From contig NZ_CP127295.1 in assembly GCF_030285665.1 (NCBI RefSeq), positions 124,001 through 188,000 on the forward strand: a stretch of DNA of 64,000 bases, given 5' to 3'. Position 1 is the first letter of the stretch. The number at the start of each line of letters is the position of its first letter. This DNA comes from Amycolatopsis mongoliensis. Lineage in GTDB: Bacteria; Actinomycetota; Actinomycetes; Mycobacteriales; Pseudonocardiaceae. A program made the position numbers and the translations under genes. Below are positions 16,222 through 25,043 of the stretch, one piece after another. The notes beneath the pieces were generated by a model. The model ran no database searches, was not told the DNA's origin, and worked only from the letters and a program-made list of their open reading frames with translations.

Positions 16222-16589
16222 GACACGCTCGCTTCGTGGCGGGCGGTGAACTGGGCCGACATCTCGGTGTCCCACCACACGCCGTAGTACTCGAAGTCCT
16301 GGTCGCCTTCGTTGGCGACGCAGTGGGTCGAGCCGGGCGGCAGCCGGACGATGTCGCCGGCCGAGAACGGGTGCGGCTCGCCGTCGACGACCAGCGTGGC
16401 GGCGCCGGCGAGGGCGATGAAGATCTCGTACTCGTGGTGGGAGTGCGCGGTGGACGTGCTGTGAGGGCGCAGGACGCACCAGGCGCCTTCGAAGGGCGCG
16501 TTGAGCTCCGGCCAGGGCAGCAGCCGCTGCGAGTCGAGCCCGTACGCGCGTTCCAGGTTGGCGCGGTCGAGGCGGTGGACGTCGATCAT
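16218..16589 (-). CDS. Stand-alone cupin, partner of the MetRS-like protein
   Basis: A 123-residue single-domain cupin. Motif 1 is HSHHEYEIFIALAGAATLVVDG, with the His cluster and Glu for metal binding; motif 2 is PPGSTHCVAN with the last His ligand. It begins MIDVHRLDRANLERAYG and ends shortly after the barrel, so it is not a truncated larger gene. It overlaps the N-hydroxylase stop and the MetRS-like start by 4 bases each. In known hydrazine synthetases the metal-dependent cupin domain carries out the rearrangement that forms N-N. The gene order cupin then MetRS fits a split version of that enzyme. Confidence 0.87.
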   Translation of the reverse strand: MIDVHRLDRANLERAYGLDSQRLLPWPELNAPFEGAWCVLRPHSTSTAHSHHEYEIFIALAGAATLVVDGEPHPFSAGDIVRLPPGSTHCVANEGDQDFEYYGVWWDTEMSAQFTARHEASVS

Positions 16590-17932
16590 GCCGCCACCAC
16601 CACGGACTTGCCCGACCGGCGGCGGTCGTCGTCCGGGCCCGCACCCTCGCCGCGGCGCTCGACGATGTCCCCGGCGATCTCGGCCGAGCGCTGGGCCAGC
16701 ACGCTGATCAGCGAGTCGGAGATGCCGTGCGTCGCCTCGTTGACGCCCTGCAGGTACAGCGCGCCGAAGGAGTCGGCGCCGAGGTCGGCGCGGTAGCGGC
16801 GGTCGACGGAGATCCCGTCCAGGCCGATCGCGCCGGCCAGGCCGCGGACCATCGACGGCATCCGCGGGTCGAAGCCCGTGCCGAGGAACACCGCGTCGCA
16901 GCGGATCTGCTCGACCGTGTCGTGCTTGAGGTCGCGGACGTCGAGCACGATCTCCTCGCCGCCACCGGGCAGGGGTTCGGTCCGGGCGCCGACGACGTCG
17001 GCGGAGCCGCGGATCGTCGAGACCGGCTCGCCGAGCATCTTCTGCTTGTAGAGCATCGTGTAGAGCTCTTCGAGGAACGGTGCGGCCAGGCCGCCGTAGT
17101 TGGTCAGGCGCATCTCTTCCAGGACCTTCGCCCGCGCCTCTTCGGACATGGTGAAGAACTCGTCGACGAAGGACGGGAAGAACAGCTCGTTGACGAACTT
17201 GCTGGTCTGGTAGTCCTTGAGGGCGATCGAGCGCAGCAGCAGCGTCGGGGACGAGCCCGGCGCTTCCTGGTGCAGGGCCATGAACATCTCGGCCGCGCTC
17301 TGCGCGCCGCCGATGACGACCGGCCGCAGCGGCTTGCCCGGGCGGGCCAGGCCGGTCGTCCCCGCGATCCGGGTGCTGAACTCGGTGCTGTGCACGACCC
17401 GCTCGGCCGGCAGCCCGCGGAACACGTCCGGCACGTGGGCGTCCCGGCCGCCGCCGACGACCAGGTCGCGGCAGAGGATCGTGTCGCCGTCCGACAGCGG
17501 GACGGTGAAGCCGAGCACCTGGCCCGACTCCGAGTGGATCGGCAGGACCCGCTCGGCGCGGGCGTTGTAGCGCACCCGGACCTGCTCCAGCGAGTCGGCG
17601 ACCCATTGCAGGTAGGCCGAGACCTGCCAGCGGAAGGGGTTGAAGGTGCCGAGGTTGACGAACTCGTCGAGCTCGCCGCGCTCGTGCATGAAGTTGAGGA
17701 ACGAGAAGCGGCTGCGCGGGTTGCGCAGGGTCACCAGGTCCTTCACATACGAAACCTGGCTGCGTGCCCACGGCAGCATCAGGTTGCGCTGCCACTTCAC
17801 GTCTTCGTACTGCTCGAGGATCATGGCACCGCCGGCGACGCCGGACCGGCCGCACTCCTCGAGGGCCACGGCCAGTGCGAGGTTCGCCGGGCCGGCCCCG
17901 ATCATCAGGACATCCACTTCGTGGACGGTCAT
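16586..17932 (-). CDS. L-lysine/L-ornithine N-monooxygenase (Spb38-like by context)
   Basis: A 448-residue flavin-dependent N-hydroxylase. The FAD site is IGAGPANLALA (GAGPAN at 12-17). The family stretch WQRNLMLPWARSQVSYVKDL and LRNPRSRFSFLNFMHERG is typical of IucD/PvdA/SidA enzymes. The NADPH site is VVIGGAQSAAEMF (about 212), and FLGTGFDPRMP lies near the C-terminus. It hydroxylates the side-chain amine of lysine or ornithine. No siderophore synthetase is nearby; next to a cupin and a MetRS-like gene, the expected product is N6-hydroxylysine for N-N bond formation (inference). It is the first gene of the eight-gene operon. Confidence 0.9.
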   Translation of the reverse strand: MTVHEVDVLMIGAGPANLALAVALEECGRSGVAGGAMILEQYEDVKWQRNLMLPWARSQVSYVKDLVTLRNPRSRFSFLNFMHERGELDEFVNLGTFNPFRWQVSAYLQWVADSLEQVRVRYNARAERVLPIHSESGQVLGFTVPLSDGDTILCRDLVVGGGRDAHVPDVFRGLPAERVVHSTEFSTRIAGTTGLARPGKPLRPVVIGGAQSAAEMFMALHQEAPGSSPTLLLRSIALKDYQTSKFVNELFFPSFVDEFFTMSEEARAKVLEEMRLTNYGGLAAPFLEELYTMLYKQKMLGEPVSTIRGSADVVGARTEPLPGGGEEIVLDVRDLKHDTVEQIRCDAVFLGTGFDPRMPSMVRGLAGAIGLDGISVDRRYRADLGADSFGALYLQGVNEATHGISDSLISVLAQRSAEIAGDIVERRGEGAGPDDDRRRSGKSVVVAA

Positions 17933-17969
17933 GGTCTTCTCCGCTTTCTGGATCGGCTTTCCGGATCGA

Positions 17970-18000
17970 CGTGCGGCGCGCCGGGTCGCGGCGCGCCGCA
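17970..18000 (-). terminator. Hairpin terminator after the binding-protein gene
   Basis: GTGCGGCGCGCC and GGCGCGCCGCAC form a perfect 12-bp stem with a 7-base loop. It starts 7 bases beyond the stop of the solute-binding protein and ends 37 bases before the N-hydroxylase start. It has no U-run, as is common in GC-rich actinomycetes, and probably separates the two transcription units. Confidence 0.7.
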
Positions 18001-18007
18001 CGCGGTG

Positions 18008-19672
18008 CTACTTGCTGACGGTGACGCTGAAGAGGTCGAGCTCGCGGAACTGGGTGGGCTGGACGTTGTGCAGCCGGGTCGCCCAGGCCGCGGTGCCGGA
18101 CTGCCACCAGATCGGGATGGTCGGCATGTCCTGCAGGACGAGCTTTTCGGCCTGCTGGTAGAGCGCCTGGCCCTGCTGCTGCGACGGGGCGGCGTCGGCC
18201 TGCTGGAGCAGGGCGTCGACCTTCGGGTTGGAGTACTGGCCGACGTTCGAGGCCGCACCGGTGCGGAAGAGCGGGTTGAGGAAGTTCTCGATCGACGGGT
18301 AGTCCGCGACCCACGCCGAGCGGTAGATGCCCGTGACCGTCCGGTTGTCGAGCTGCTTGCGGAAGTCGCCCAGCGTCGTCTGCGGGGTGAACTTGCAGGC
18401 GCGGCCGAGGGAGTCCTGGATCTGCCGGCAGATGACCTCCATCCACTCCTGGTTGCCGGAGTCGATGTTGGACGTCAGCTCGATGTCACCCTGGAAGCCC
18501 GAGGCGTCGAACAGCTGCTTGGCCTTCTGCGGCTGGTAGGTGCACAGCTCGCCGCACTGGTTGTCGAGGTGACCCTGCACGTTCGGGGCGACCAGGCCGT
18601 CGGCCGGGGTGCGGCCGCCGTTGAAGACCTTCTGGATCAGGGCCTTCCGGTCGATCGCCATGGAGATCGCCTGCCGGAACTGCGGGCTGGCGTAGCGCTT
18701 GTCGAACAGCGGGAACGCGATCGCCTGGTAGCCGAGGTAGGTGTAGGTCTTGCGCCGGTCCTCGGGCAGGTCCTTCTTGATCTTGCCGCCCTGGGTCGAG
18801 GTCCACGGCGTGAAGGACAGGAAGTCGAGCTTGTTCGCGAGGACGTCCGCGTACGCCTTGTCCAGGTCGGTGTAGAAGCGGAAGTCGATGCCGCCGATGT
18901 TCGGCTTCTGCGCGCCGGCGAAGCCGTCGAACCGCTTCACGACGAGGTCCTTGCCCGGCGTGTACGAGTCGAACTGGAACGGCCCGTTGCCGACGGGGTG
19001 CGCTTCGAACGCCTTGCGGTCGGCGAAGAAGCTCGCCGGCATCGGGAAGAACGCCGCGTAGCCGAGCTGGACGCCGAACTCCGAGAACGGCGCGTCGAGG
19101 GTGACGGTGAACGTCCTGTCGTCGACGACCTTCAGGCCCGGCAGCTCCTTGGCCGCCGGCCGGGCGGCCGGCTGCTTGCCGTCCGGGGTCGCGTTGTTGA
19201 CCTGCGAGAAGCCCACGACGTGCGAGAAGTAGCTGGCGCCGGCCATCAGGTTCGGGGAATACGCGGTGTAGTTCCACGCGTCGACGAAGCTCTTCGCCGT
19301 GACCGGCGTGCCGTCGTGGAACTTCCAGCCGTCCTTGATCTTGATGGTCCACACCTTGGAGTCGGTGGTGGTGACCGAGTCCGCGACGGCGTTGTGCGGG
19401 GCGGCCGTCTTGGCGTCGTACTCGATGAGGCCGCGGAACAGCGTGCCCAGCACGCTGATGCCGCCGACCTCGGTGGTGTTGCCCGGCACGAGCGGGTTGG
19501 CCGGCTCGGTCTCGCTGTAGCTGATGACCGCGTCGCGATCGATGTTCGCCGCGGCGGGCGCGGCCGCGCCGTCCGGCGGCGGAACGGCGGTGGTGCCGCT
19601 CGGGGTGCTGCACGCGCTGAGCGTCACGGCCAGCACGGCGGCCGCGCACACGGCGGCCCGGAGCTTTCGCAT
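18008..19672 (-). CDS. ABC transporter peptide/nickel-type substrate-binding lipoprotein
   Basis: A 554-residue SBP_bac_5 (family 5, DppA/OppA-like) protein. The signal peptide ends in the lipobox LSAC (MRKLRAAVCAAAVLAVTLSAC), so it is anchored outside the membrane. Family motifs include WTIKIKDGWKFHDGTPVTA, NGPFQFDSYTPGKDLVVKRF and FRQAISMAIDRKAL. Permease and ATPase genes, which normally follow, are missing. It must use a transporter encoded elsewhere or act as a binding or resistance protein for the cluster product. It lies between the N-hydroxylase operon and the acyl-CoA-dehydrogenase-like gene. Confidence 0.92.
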   Translation of the reverse strand: MRKLRAAVCAAAVLAVTLSACSTPSGTTAVPPPDGAAAPAAANIDRDAVISYSETEPANPLVPGNTTEVGGISVLGTLFRGLIEYDAKTAAPHNAVADSVTTTDSKVWTIKIKDGWKFHDGTPVTAKSFVDAWNYTAYSPNLMAGASYFSHVVGFSQVNNATPDGKQPAARPAAKELPGLKVVDDRTFTVTLDAPFSEFGVQLGYAAFFPMPASFFADRKAFEAHPVGNGPFQFDSYTPGKDLVVKRFDGFAGAQKPNIGGIDFRFYTDLDKAYADVLANKLDFLSFTPWTSTQGGKIKKDLPEDRRKTYTYLGYQAIAFPLFDKRYASPQFRQAISMAIDRKALIQKVFNGGRTPADGLVAPNVQGHLDNQCGELCTYQPQKAKQLFDASGFQGDIELTSNIDSGNQEWMEVICRQIQDSLGRACKFTPQTTLGDFRKQLDNRTVTGIYRSAWVADYPSIENFLNPLFRTGAASNVGQYSNPKVDALLQQADAAPSQQQGQALYQQAEKLVLQDMPTIPIWWQSGTAAWATRLHNVQPTQFRELDLFSVTVSK

Positions 19673-19712
19673 GGGTGTCTTCCTTCTCTTTCGGGGTGGG
19701 GTGCGGGTGGAG

Positions 19713-20909
19713 TCAGCGCCGGCCGGAGGTGATTCCGAGCGCCAGCGGGAACGCGGGCCGGCCCCCGAGCAGGTGGGCGCCGGCGGTCTGCAGGATCCGG
19801 TCCTGCGCCACGATGTGCTGGCACATCGTGGTGGTGTCGCGCAGCCAGCGGTCCAGCGGCGAAGGCCGGTAGATCGCGGTGGTCTGCACGAGGTCGTAGA
19901 GGCGGGTGACGATCGAGCGCGCCGTGCGGAACGCGTGCCGCCGGGACAGCGGCAGCGCGGCCCGCTCGCGCGGGGTCAGGTCGTCGAGGGAGCCCCCCGC
20001 GGACAGGACTTCGTGCTGACGCCGCAAAGCGCCGTAGACGCCTTCGCGAGCAGCGGCGAAGTCGCCTTCGCAATCGGCCAGGGTGGTCTGCGTGCGGTAG
20101 TCGTCCTCACGGCCGGCGGACACGGCGGCGTCCGTGGCGTGGTCGAGTGCGGCGCGGGCGACGCCGAGCGCGACGCCCGGCATGTTCCGCATGTGCACCT
20201 CGGGCTGGGCCAGCGGACCCGAACCCCCGCGCACGTCGGCGAACGTCAGCGTGTGCTCGGCGGGCACGAACACGTCGGTGATCGTGTAGTCGCAGCTGCC
20301 GCTGCCCGCCAGGCCGGTGGTGTGCCAGGTGTCGAGGACCTCGACGTCGGCCCTGGGCACCATGAGCAGGATCGAGTCGTGCGGCGACCCGTCGGCGCCG
20401 GGCTCGGGCTGGCCGTCGCGATAGAGGAAGGCGCCGGAGACGACCCAGTCGGCGTGCGTGACGCCGCTGCCGAACTGCCAGCGGCCGGTGAGGCGGTAGC
20501 CGCCGGGGACGATTTCCGCGCGGCCGTTGGGAAAGAGCAGCCCGGCGGTCGCCACGTCCAGGCTGGGGAACATCTCCGCGGCGACCGCGCGGTCCAGGAA
20601 CGACGCGTAGAGGCCGGTGTCCGACCCGATCATCGCGCACCACCCGGCACCGGCGTCGCCGTGGGCCAGGGCCTCGATCACCTCGGTCTGCTCGGCCGAG
20701 GTGAGCTCGGGACCGCCGTGGTCGCGGGAGAAGCCCATCCGGAAGACGCCGGTGCCCCGCAGGAGGTCCACGACGTCCGGGGGCAGCCGCCGGGCCCGTT
20801 CGATCTCCTCGGCGCGCTCGCGCAGCACCGGGGCGAGGGCCTGGGCCCGGGCGAGGATCTCGGCCGCGGTTTCCGGCGGGCGGACCGGCAGCGGCTCGAC
20901 TACGGTCAT
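19713..20909 (-). CDS. Acyl-CoA-dehydrogenase-fold flavin monooxygenase (group D type)
   Basis: A 398-residue protein with the acyl-CoA dehydrogenase fold: N-terminal helices (LPPDVVDLLRGTGVFRMGFS, TEVIEALAHGDAGAGWCAM), mid-domain YRLTGRWQFGSGVTHADWVV, and a helical C-terminal part ending GGRPAFPLALG. This pattern matches HsaA/HpaB-like oxygenases that use reduced flavin from a separate reductase rather than true dehydrogenases. A flavin reductase is encoded in the neighbouring operon. The ATG is preceded by GAGGGAAG; a GTG one codon earlier is also possible. Substrate unknown. Confidence 0.85.
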   Translation of the reverse strand: MTVVEPLPVRPPETAAEILARAQALAPVLRERAEEIERARRLPPDVVDLLRGTGVFRMGFSRDHGGPELTSAEQTEVIEALAHGDAGAGWCAMIGSDTGLYASFLDRAVAAEMFPSLDVATAGLLFPNGRAEIVPGGYRLTGRWQFGSGVTHADWVVSGAFLYRDGQPEPGADGSPHDSILLMVPRADVEVLDTWHTTGLAGSGSCDYTITDVFVPAEHTLTFADVRGGSGPLAQPEVHMRNMPGVALGVARAALDHATDAAVSAGREDDYRTQTTLADCEGDFAAAREGVYGALRRQHEVLSAGGSLDDLTPRERAALPLSRRHAFRTARSIVTRLYDLVQTTAIYRPSPLDRWLRDTTTMCQHIVAQDRILQTAGAHLLGGRPAFPLALGITSGRR

Positions 20910-21398
20910 CACATCACTTCCCTCGATGTCTTCTTCTCGGTCGCGCGGAGTCTTCCGGGCCGCGTGGAAGTGATTGAAGCCAGCGCTTTAATTGATGGAA
21001 ACGGTTGTCCGGCAAGGAAAATCAACACAGCCGCAAATGAAGTAGACAGGCGAAGGGCCATGAGGGACGTTCGTCCCGCACCGGGGACGGCAGCCGCCGC
21101 ACCGGAAACCGATCTCGGTCCAGTTCGCCGAAATCGACCACGAACCGATCATCGACCTCTGATCTCCGCGCACACCGGCCGGATGCAGCAATCACTGCGT
21201 CCGGGCGGGCGCGGGTAAGACGAATTCCGCGACAACCGCGTCACGCTCCGACAATGGCCGTTGCACACGTCACTGCGGAATTGATTTTCCGGCGACGACA
21301 ACTCTGCCAGTCAACTGGAAAGGCCGCTGCAATGAGGAAGCCGGCACCCGGACCACGGTGCGGCACACCCCCTTCGCACGCCACCTGGAGGCTCGGCC
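20910..21398. other. Intergenic region between divergent oxygenase and MFS genes
   Basis: No convincing gene is seen. The 489 bases are richer in A and T than the surroundings, particularly 20965-21050, and must hold the divergent promoters of the monooxygenase and exporter genes. No clear operator palindrome was found. Confidence 0.6.
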
Positions 21399-22613
21399 GT
21401 GACCACCACCGAAAAACCCGCCGGCGTACTGGCCGTCCTGCGCCGGACGCCCACTCCCGTCCGCTCCCTGCTGGGGGGCGTGCTCGTCAACCAGCTCGGC
21501 GCGTTCGTCCAGACGTTCATGGTGCTGTACCTGGTCTTCCGCGGCTTCTCCGCGGGACAGGCCGGCCTCGTCATCGCCGCCTACAGCATCGGCTCGGTCC
21601 TCGGCGGCCTGGCCGGCGGCGAGCTGGTCCACCGCGTCGGCCCGCGGGCCACCATCACCGCCGCGATGGCCGGCTCGGCCGCGATCCTCGCCGTCGTCCC
21701 GTTCTTCGGCCGCCCCGGGCTCCTCGTTCCGCTGATGGCCGCGCTGCTGCTCGCGGGCCTCGCGACCCAGAGCTACCGGCCTGCGGCCGCCGTCCTGCTC
21801 AGCGAGCTGATGCCCGACGCCGACCGCGTCATGGGGTTCTCGATGATGCGGATCGCCCTCAACCTCGGCGCGGCACTCAGCCCGCTGATCGCGGCCGGGC
21901 TGATCCTGCTCGACTGGAACCTCCTGCTGTGGTTCGACGCGGCGACCGCGCTGCTCTACGCGGTGCTGGCGGTCCGGCTGCTGCCCGACCTCCGCGTCGG
22001 ACGTGAGACGTCCGCGCCGGCCGAGAGCGGAACCCGGGCCGCGTACCGGACCCTGCTGCGCGACGGGCGGTTCTGGTTCTTCCTGGGCTCGGTGCTGATC
22101 GGGTCGGTCATCTACGTCCAGTACACGGTCGCGCTGCCGCTGAAGATCACCGCCGAGGGGCACTCCGCCGGCCTCTACAGCGTCGTGCTCGTGACCGCTT
22201 CGGCCGTGCTGATCCTGTGCGAATTGAAGATCACCTCGTACGTCACGCGCTGGCCGGGCCACGTCGCCGCGACGGCCGGGACCGTGCTGATGGGCCTGGG
22301 CGTCGCCGGTTTCGGGATCAGCGGCGGCTCGGCGGTCGCCCTCGTCGCGTGCACGGTCGTCTTCGTCTTCGGGATCATGACCAACGGACCGACGATGTTC
22401 GCCTACCCCTCGACGTTCCCCGCCGCCGTCAAGGCGCGCTACATCAGTGCCCACCAGGCGACTTTCGGCCTGGGCATGGCACTCGGCCCGCTGTTCGGCG
22501 TCGCCGCGTGGGTCGCGCTGGGCAACGGCGTCTGGTGGCTGTGCGGCGCGCTCGGCCTGGTGGCGGCGCTGTGCGCCCTGCTCGGCATGACGGCCCGCCG
22601 CGCCACCCCCTGA
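21399..22613 (+). CDS. MFS transporter
   Basis: A 404-residue, 12-helix transporter with LLGGVLVNQLGAFVQTFMVLYL in helix 1, motif A-like GELVHRVGPRATITAAM, and MMRIALNLGAALSPLIAAGLI in helix 5. It resembles MdtH/YfcJ-like exporters. The GTG is preceded by CTGGAGGCTC. Divergent from the monooxygenase and followed by a regulator, it is a candidate exporter for the cluster product (inference). Confidence 0.9.
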   Translation: MTTTEKPAGVLAVLRRTPTPVRSLLGGVLVNQLGAFVQTFMVLYLVFRGFSAGQAGLVIAAYSIGSVLGGLAGGELVHRVGPRATITAAMAGSAAILAVVPFFGRPGLLVPLMAALLLAGLATQSYRPAAAVLLSELMPDADRVMGFSMMRIALNLGAALSPLIAAGLILLDWNLLLWFDAATALLYAVLAVRLLPDLRVGRETSAPAESGTRAAYRTLLRDGRFWFFLGSVLIGSVIYVQYTVALPLKITAEGHSAGLYSVVLVTASAVLILCELKITSYVTRWPGHVAATAGTVLMGLGVAGFGISGGSAVALVACTVVFVFGIMTNGPTMFAYPSTFPAAVKARYISAHQATFGLGMALGPLFGVAAWVALGNGVWWLCGALGLVAALCALLGMTARRATP

Positions 22614-22626
22614 GATCCCGGACCCC

Positions 22627-22657
22627 GACGGCCGTCCGCTGCACGCGGGCGGCCGTC
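22627..22657 (+). terminator. Hairpin after the MFS gene
   Basis: GACGGCCG and CGGCCGTC form an 8-bp stem around a 15-base loop, 14 bases beyond the MFS stop codon. Confidence 0.5.
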
Positions 22658-22815
22658 GAGTGTTGCCGCAATTCACCGGAATGACGTAAACAGCACCAGA
22701 AATGATCTACAAAGTGTCAGAGCAATGCACGAACGGGCTAACAAGACCGCCAAACAGCGGAAGAGACACCGGCCGCGAAGAGCGACGCTGAGTGAGTGAG
22801 GGGAAGGGGATTCAC

Positions 22816-24138
22816 ATGGGCAGACCAGAAAAGCCCGTCAACACGTCCGGTGGCATCGCCACCCAGTTCGCCCGGGAATTGCGCGAACTGCGCGCGCGGG
22901 CCGGCAACCCGACCTACCGGGAAATGGCCCGGTCGGCGATGTTCTCGTCGTCGGTGCTCTCCAGTGCGGCGAGTGGCAACCGGATGCCCTCGCTGCAGGT
23001 GACGCTCGCGTTCGTCGCCGCGTGCGGCGGCGACGACGAGGCGTGGCGCCGGCACTGGCACGCCGCGACGAGCGGCTATACGGAGCCTCCGTTCGGGGGG
23101 CGCAGGAGAAGACCGACGTTGTTCCAGCGGCGCGGTACCCCGCCGCACCCGGCGCAGCTACCGCAGCGGCCCCGGGGATTCACCGGCCGGACGGCCGAAC
23201 TGGCGTGGCTGCGGTCCCCGTGTGACACGCCCCTGGTGATCAGCGGCCCGGCCGGCGTCGGGAAGAGCGACCTCGCGCTGCACTACGCGCATTCGATCGC
23301 CGCGGAGACCGACGGGCAGCTCTACGCCGACCTCGGCGGCCTGCGCCACGGCGGCGGCGCTCCACCCGGCCCGGCGACGGCCGACCTCCTCGACGGGTTC
23401 CTGCGCGCGCTCGGCGTCGAGGACGACCAGCTCTCCGGTACCTTCGACCACCGGGCCGGGCTGTACCGCACGCTGCTGGCCGAACGCCGGCTCGTCGTCG
23501 TGCTGGACAACGTCCAGGACGAACAGCAGGTGCGCCCGCTGCTCGCCGAAACCACCACGAGCACGACGCTGCTGGTCAGCCGCAAACGGCTGCTGGGCCT
23601 GCGCGACGTCCACCGGCTGCAGCTGAGCCCGCTGCCGCGCGGCGACTCGATCGCGATGATCACCGCGGCGCTCCCGCACGTCGCCGTCTCCGCCGGCCCC
23701 GACTGCGACCAGCTCGCCGAGCTGTGCGGCGACCTGCCGCTCGCGCTCGACCTGGCCCTGCGCAAGATCGCCTCGCGGCCGCGGCTGACGCTGCGGCGCG
23801 TCGTCGAAGAGTGGCGCCTCAAAGGCAACACCGTGGACTGGCTGAGCGTCGGGGACCTTTCCCTGCGCGACTCCCTGGACTCCGCCTACCGCACGCTCAG
23901 CCCGCCCGCGCGGGAGCTGCTGGAGCGGCTGGCGCAGACTCCGCCCGGCGGGTTCGACGGGGTGTCCGCGGCGCTGGACGAGCTCGTCGAGGAAATCGCC
24001 GACGCCGGCCTGCTCACGCACGCCGATCCGTACCTCGACGACCACGGCATGCCGCCGCCCGTGCGCGACTTCGTCCTCGGCATCGTCGAGGCCGGTGGAC
24101 ACGACCTCCCGGCCCTCGCCGGGCCCGTGTCCGCCTAG
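22816..24138 (+). CDS. XRE-HTH/NB-ARC ATPase regulator
   Basis: A 440-residue regulator. An N-terminal XRE-type DNA-binding domain spans about 15-75 (TYREMARSAMFSSSVLSSAASG, the divergent XRE type seen in actinomycetes). An NB-ARC/STAND ATPase follows, with Walker A GPAGVGKS at 144-151, Walker B-like RLVVVLDNV and the LCGDLPLALDLAL motif. It ends without the TPR or BTAD domains of AfsR-like proteins, so it is a short form. The ATG has GGGGAAGGGG upstream; a GTG eight codons earlier is less likely. It is the probable pathway-specific regulator (inference). Confidence 0.85.
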   Translation: MGRPEKPVNTSGGIATQFARELRELRARAGNPTYREMARSAMFSSSVLSSAASGNRMPSLQVTLAFVAACGGDDEAWRRHWHAATSGYTEPPFGGRRRRPTLFQRRGTPPHPAQLPQRPRGFTGRTAELAWLRSPCDTPLVISGPAGVGKSDLALHYAHSIAAETDGQLYADLGGLRHGGGAPPGPATADLLDGFLRALGVEDDQLSGTFDHRAGLYRTLLAERRLVVVLDNVQDEQQVRPLLAETTTSTTLLVSRKRLLGLRDVHRLQLSPLPRGDSIAMITAALPHVAVSAGPDCDQLAELCGDLPLALDLALRKIASRPRLTLRRVVEEWRLKGNTVDWLSVGDLSLRDSLDSAYRTLSPPARELLERLAQTPPGGFDGVSAALDELVEEIADAGLLTHADPYLDDHGMPPPVRDFVLGIVEAGGHDLPALAGPVSA

Positions 24139-24142
24139 CAGC

Positions 24143-24171
24143 GGGACGGCCGGCAACGGCGCCGCCGTCCC
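24143..24171 (+). terminator. Hairpin after the NB-ARC regulator
   Basis: GGGACGGC and GCCGTCCC form an 8-bp stem with a 13-base loop immediately after the stop codon, followed by a mildly T-rich CCTTGTCTTC. Confidence 0.55.
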
Positions 24172-24346
24172 CTTGTCTTCTCCGGGGAAGCCCGGCATTG
24201 ATTGTCCTTTGCGGACAAGGCTCCCAGCCAAGTCCGCGATGGCCTGTAATCAGCACAGCACGGGTTTTCCGCTGACGCAGGCAGGTCGGACGCACCGGTC
24301 GTTCCGGCGGAACCCGTTCCCCACGGTTTCCCCGGAAGGACAGGTC

Positions 24347-24916
24347 ATGCTCGACAACGGCATCCCGGTACGGACCCCGCCCACCCCGCGTCCGGGGCCC
24401 GGTGCTCACCGACGCTACGCGGCGTATTACGCCATGTCTGCTTCGATCATGCTGCTCGCCGCCGCGGTCTGGCTGTCGACCCGGCTGCGGCCGAGCACGG
24501 CATGGCACGACGTCGCGCTGTTCGCGCACCTCGCGTCCCTCATCCTGGGTTTCGGCGCGGTCCTGGTCGCGGACTACTTCTTCGCCCTGTGGGCGTTCGG
24601 GCGCGCGTCGTTCGCCGAAGCCGTCCACAGCGCTTCCCGGCTGCACCTGCTGGTCTGGGGCGGGTTGACGGGCCTGGTCGCGAGCGGCGCGCTGCTCTCC
24701 CCCGATCTCGGTTCCGCCGCCACGATCGTGAAGCTCTGCCTCGTCGGTGTGCTCGCCGTCAACGGCGTGCGCGCGACGGTGCTGGGCAACCGCATGGCCC
24801 TCGTCGAAGGCCCGGTCCCGGTCCGCCTGCTCGTCCAGGGCGGGCTCACCACGGCGGTTTCCCAGCTGTGCTGGTGGGGCGCGGTCGTCATCGGCTTCCT
24901 GAACGCGACCCGATGA
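24347..24916 (+). CDS. Integral membrane protein of unknown function
   Basis: A 189-residue protein with a Pro-rich N-terminus (VRTPPTPRPGPGAH) and about five hydrophobic helices, including YYAMSASIMLLAAAVWLS and LILGFGAVLVADYFFALWAFG. Conserved-looking His residues (ALFAHLASL, LHLLVWGG) in helices are reminiscent of CopD-like or haem-binding membrane proteins, but this is weak. The ATG follows GGAAGGACAGG. It lies 127 bases before a DDAH-like gene on the same strand and may be co-transcribed with it. Confidence 0.7.
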   Translation: MLDNGIPVRTPPTPRPGPGAHRRYAAYYAMSASIMLLAAAVWLSTRLRPSTAWHDVALFAHLASLILGFGAVLVADYFFALWAFGRASFAEAVHSASRLHLLVWGGLTGLVASGALLSPDLGSAATIVKLCLVGVLAVNGVRATVLGNRMALVEGPVPVRLLVQGGLTTAVSQLCWWGAVVIGFLNATR

Positions 24917-25043
24917 CCGTGCAGCTCTCCGGATCCGGCCGGACCCGCGGCCCCGCGGCCGATCCCGTCGGCGGTCGCGCGCCTCCCGGGCCGGGTTCTC
25001 CGCCAGTCCCGGACCGCCCGCCCACCCGACGAATCGAGTGACG

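Noticed and set aside
16586..17932. Siderophore pathway suggested by the ornithine/lysine N-hydroxylase
   Set aside because: No NRPS, IucA/IucC-like synthetase or siderophore receptor is nearby, while cupin and MetRS-like genes fit a hydrazine pathway better.
16727..19732. A 1001-codon plus-strand reading frame
   Set aside because: It is antisense to the N-hydroxylase and binding-protein genes, which have clear motifs and overlaps. Long antisense frames are normal in GC-rich DNA.
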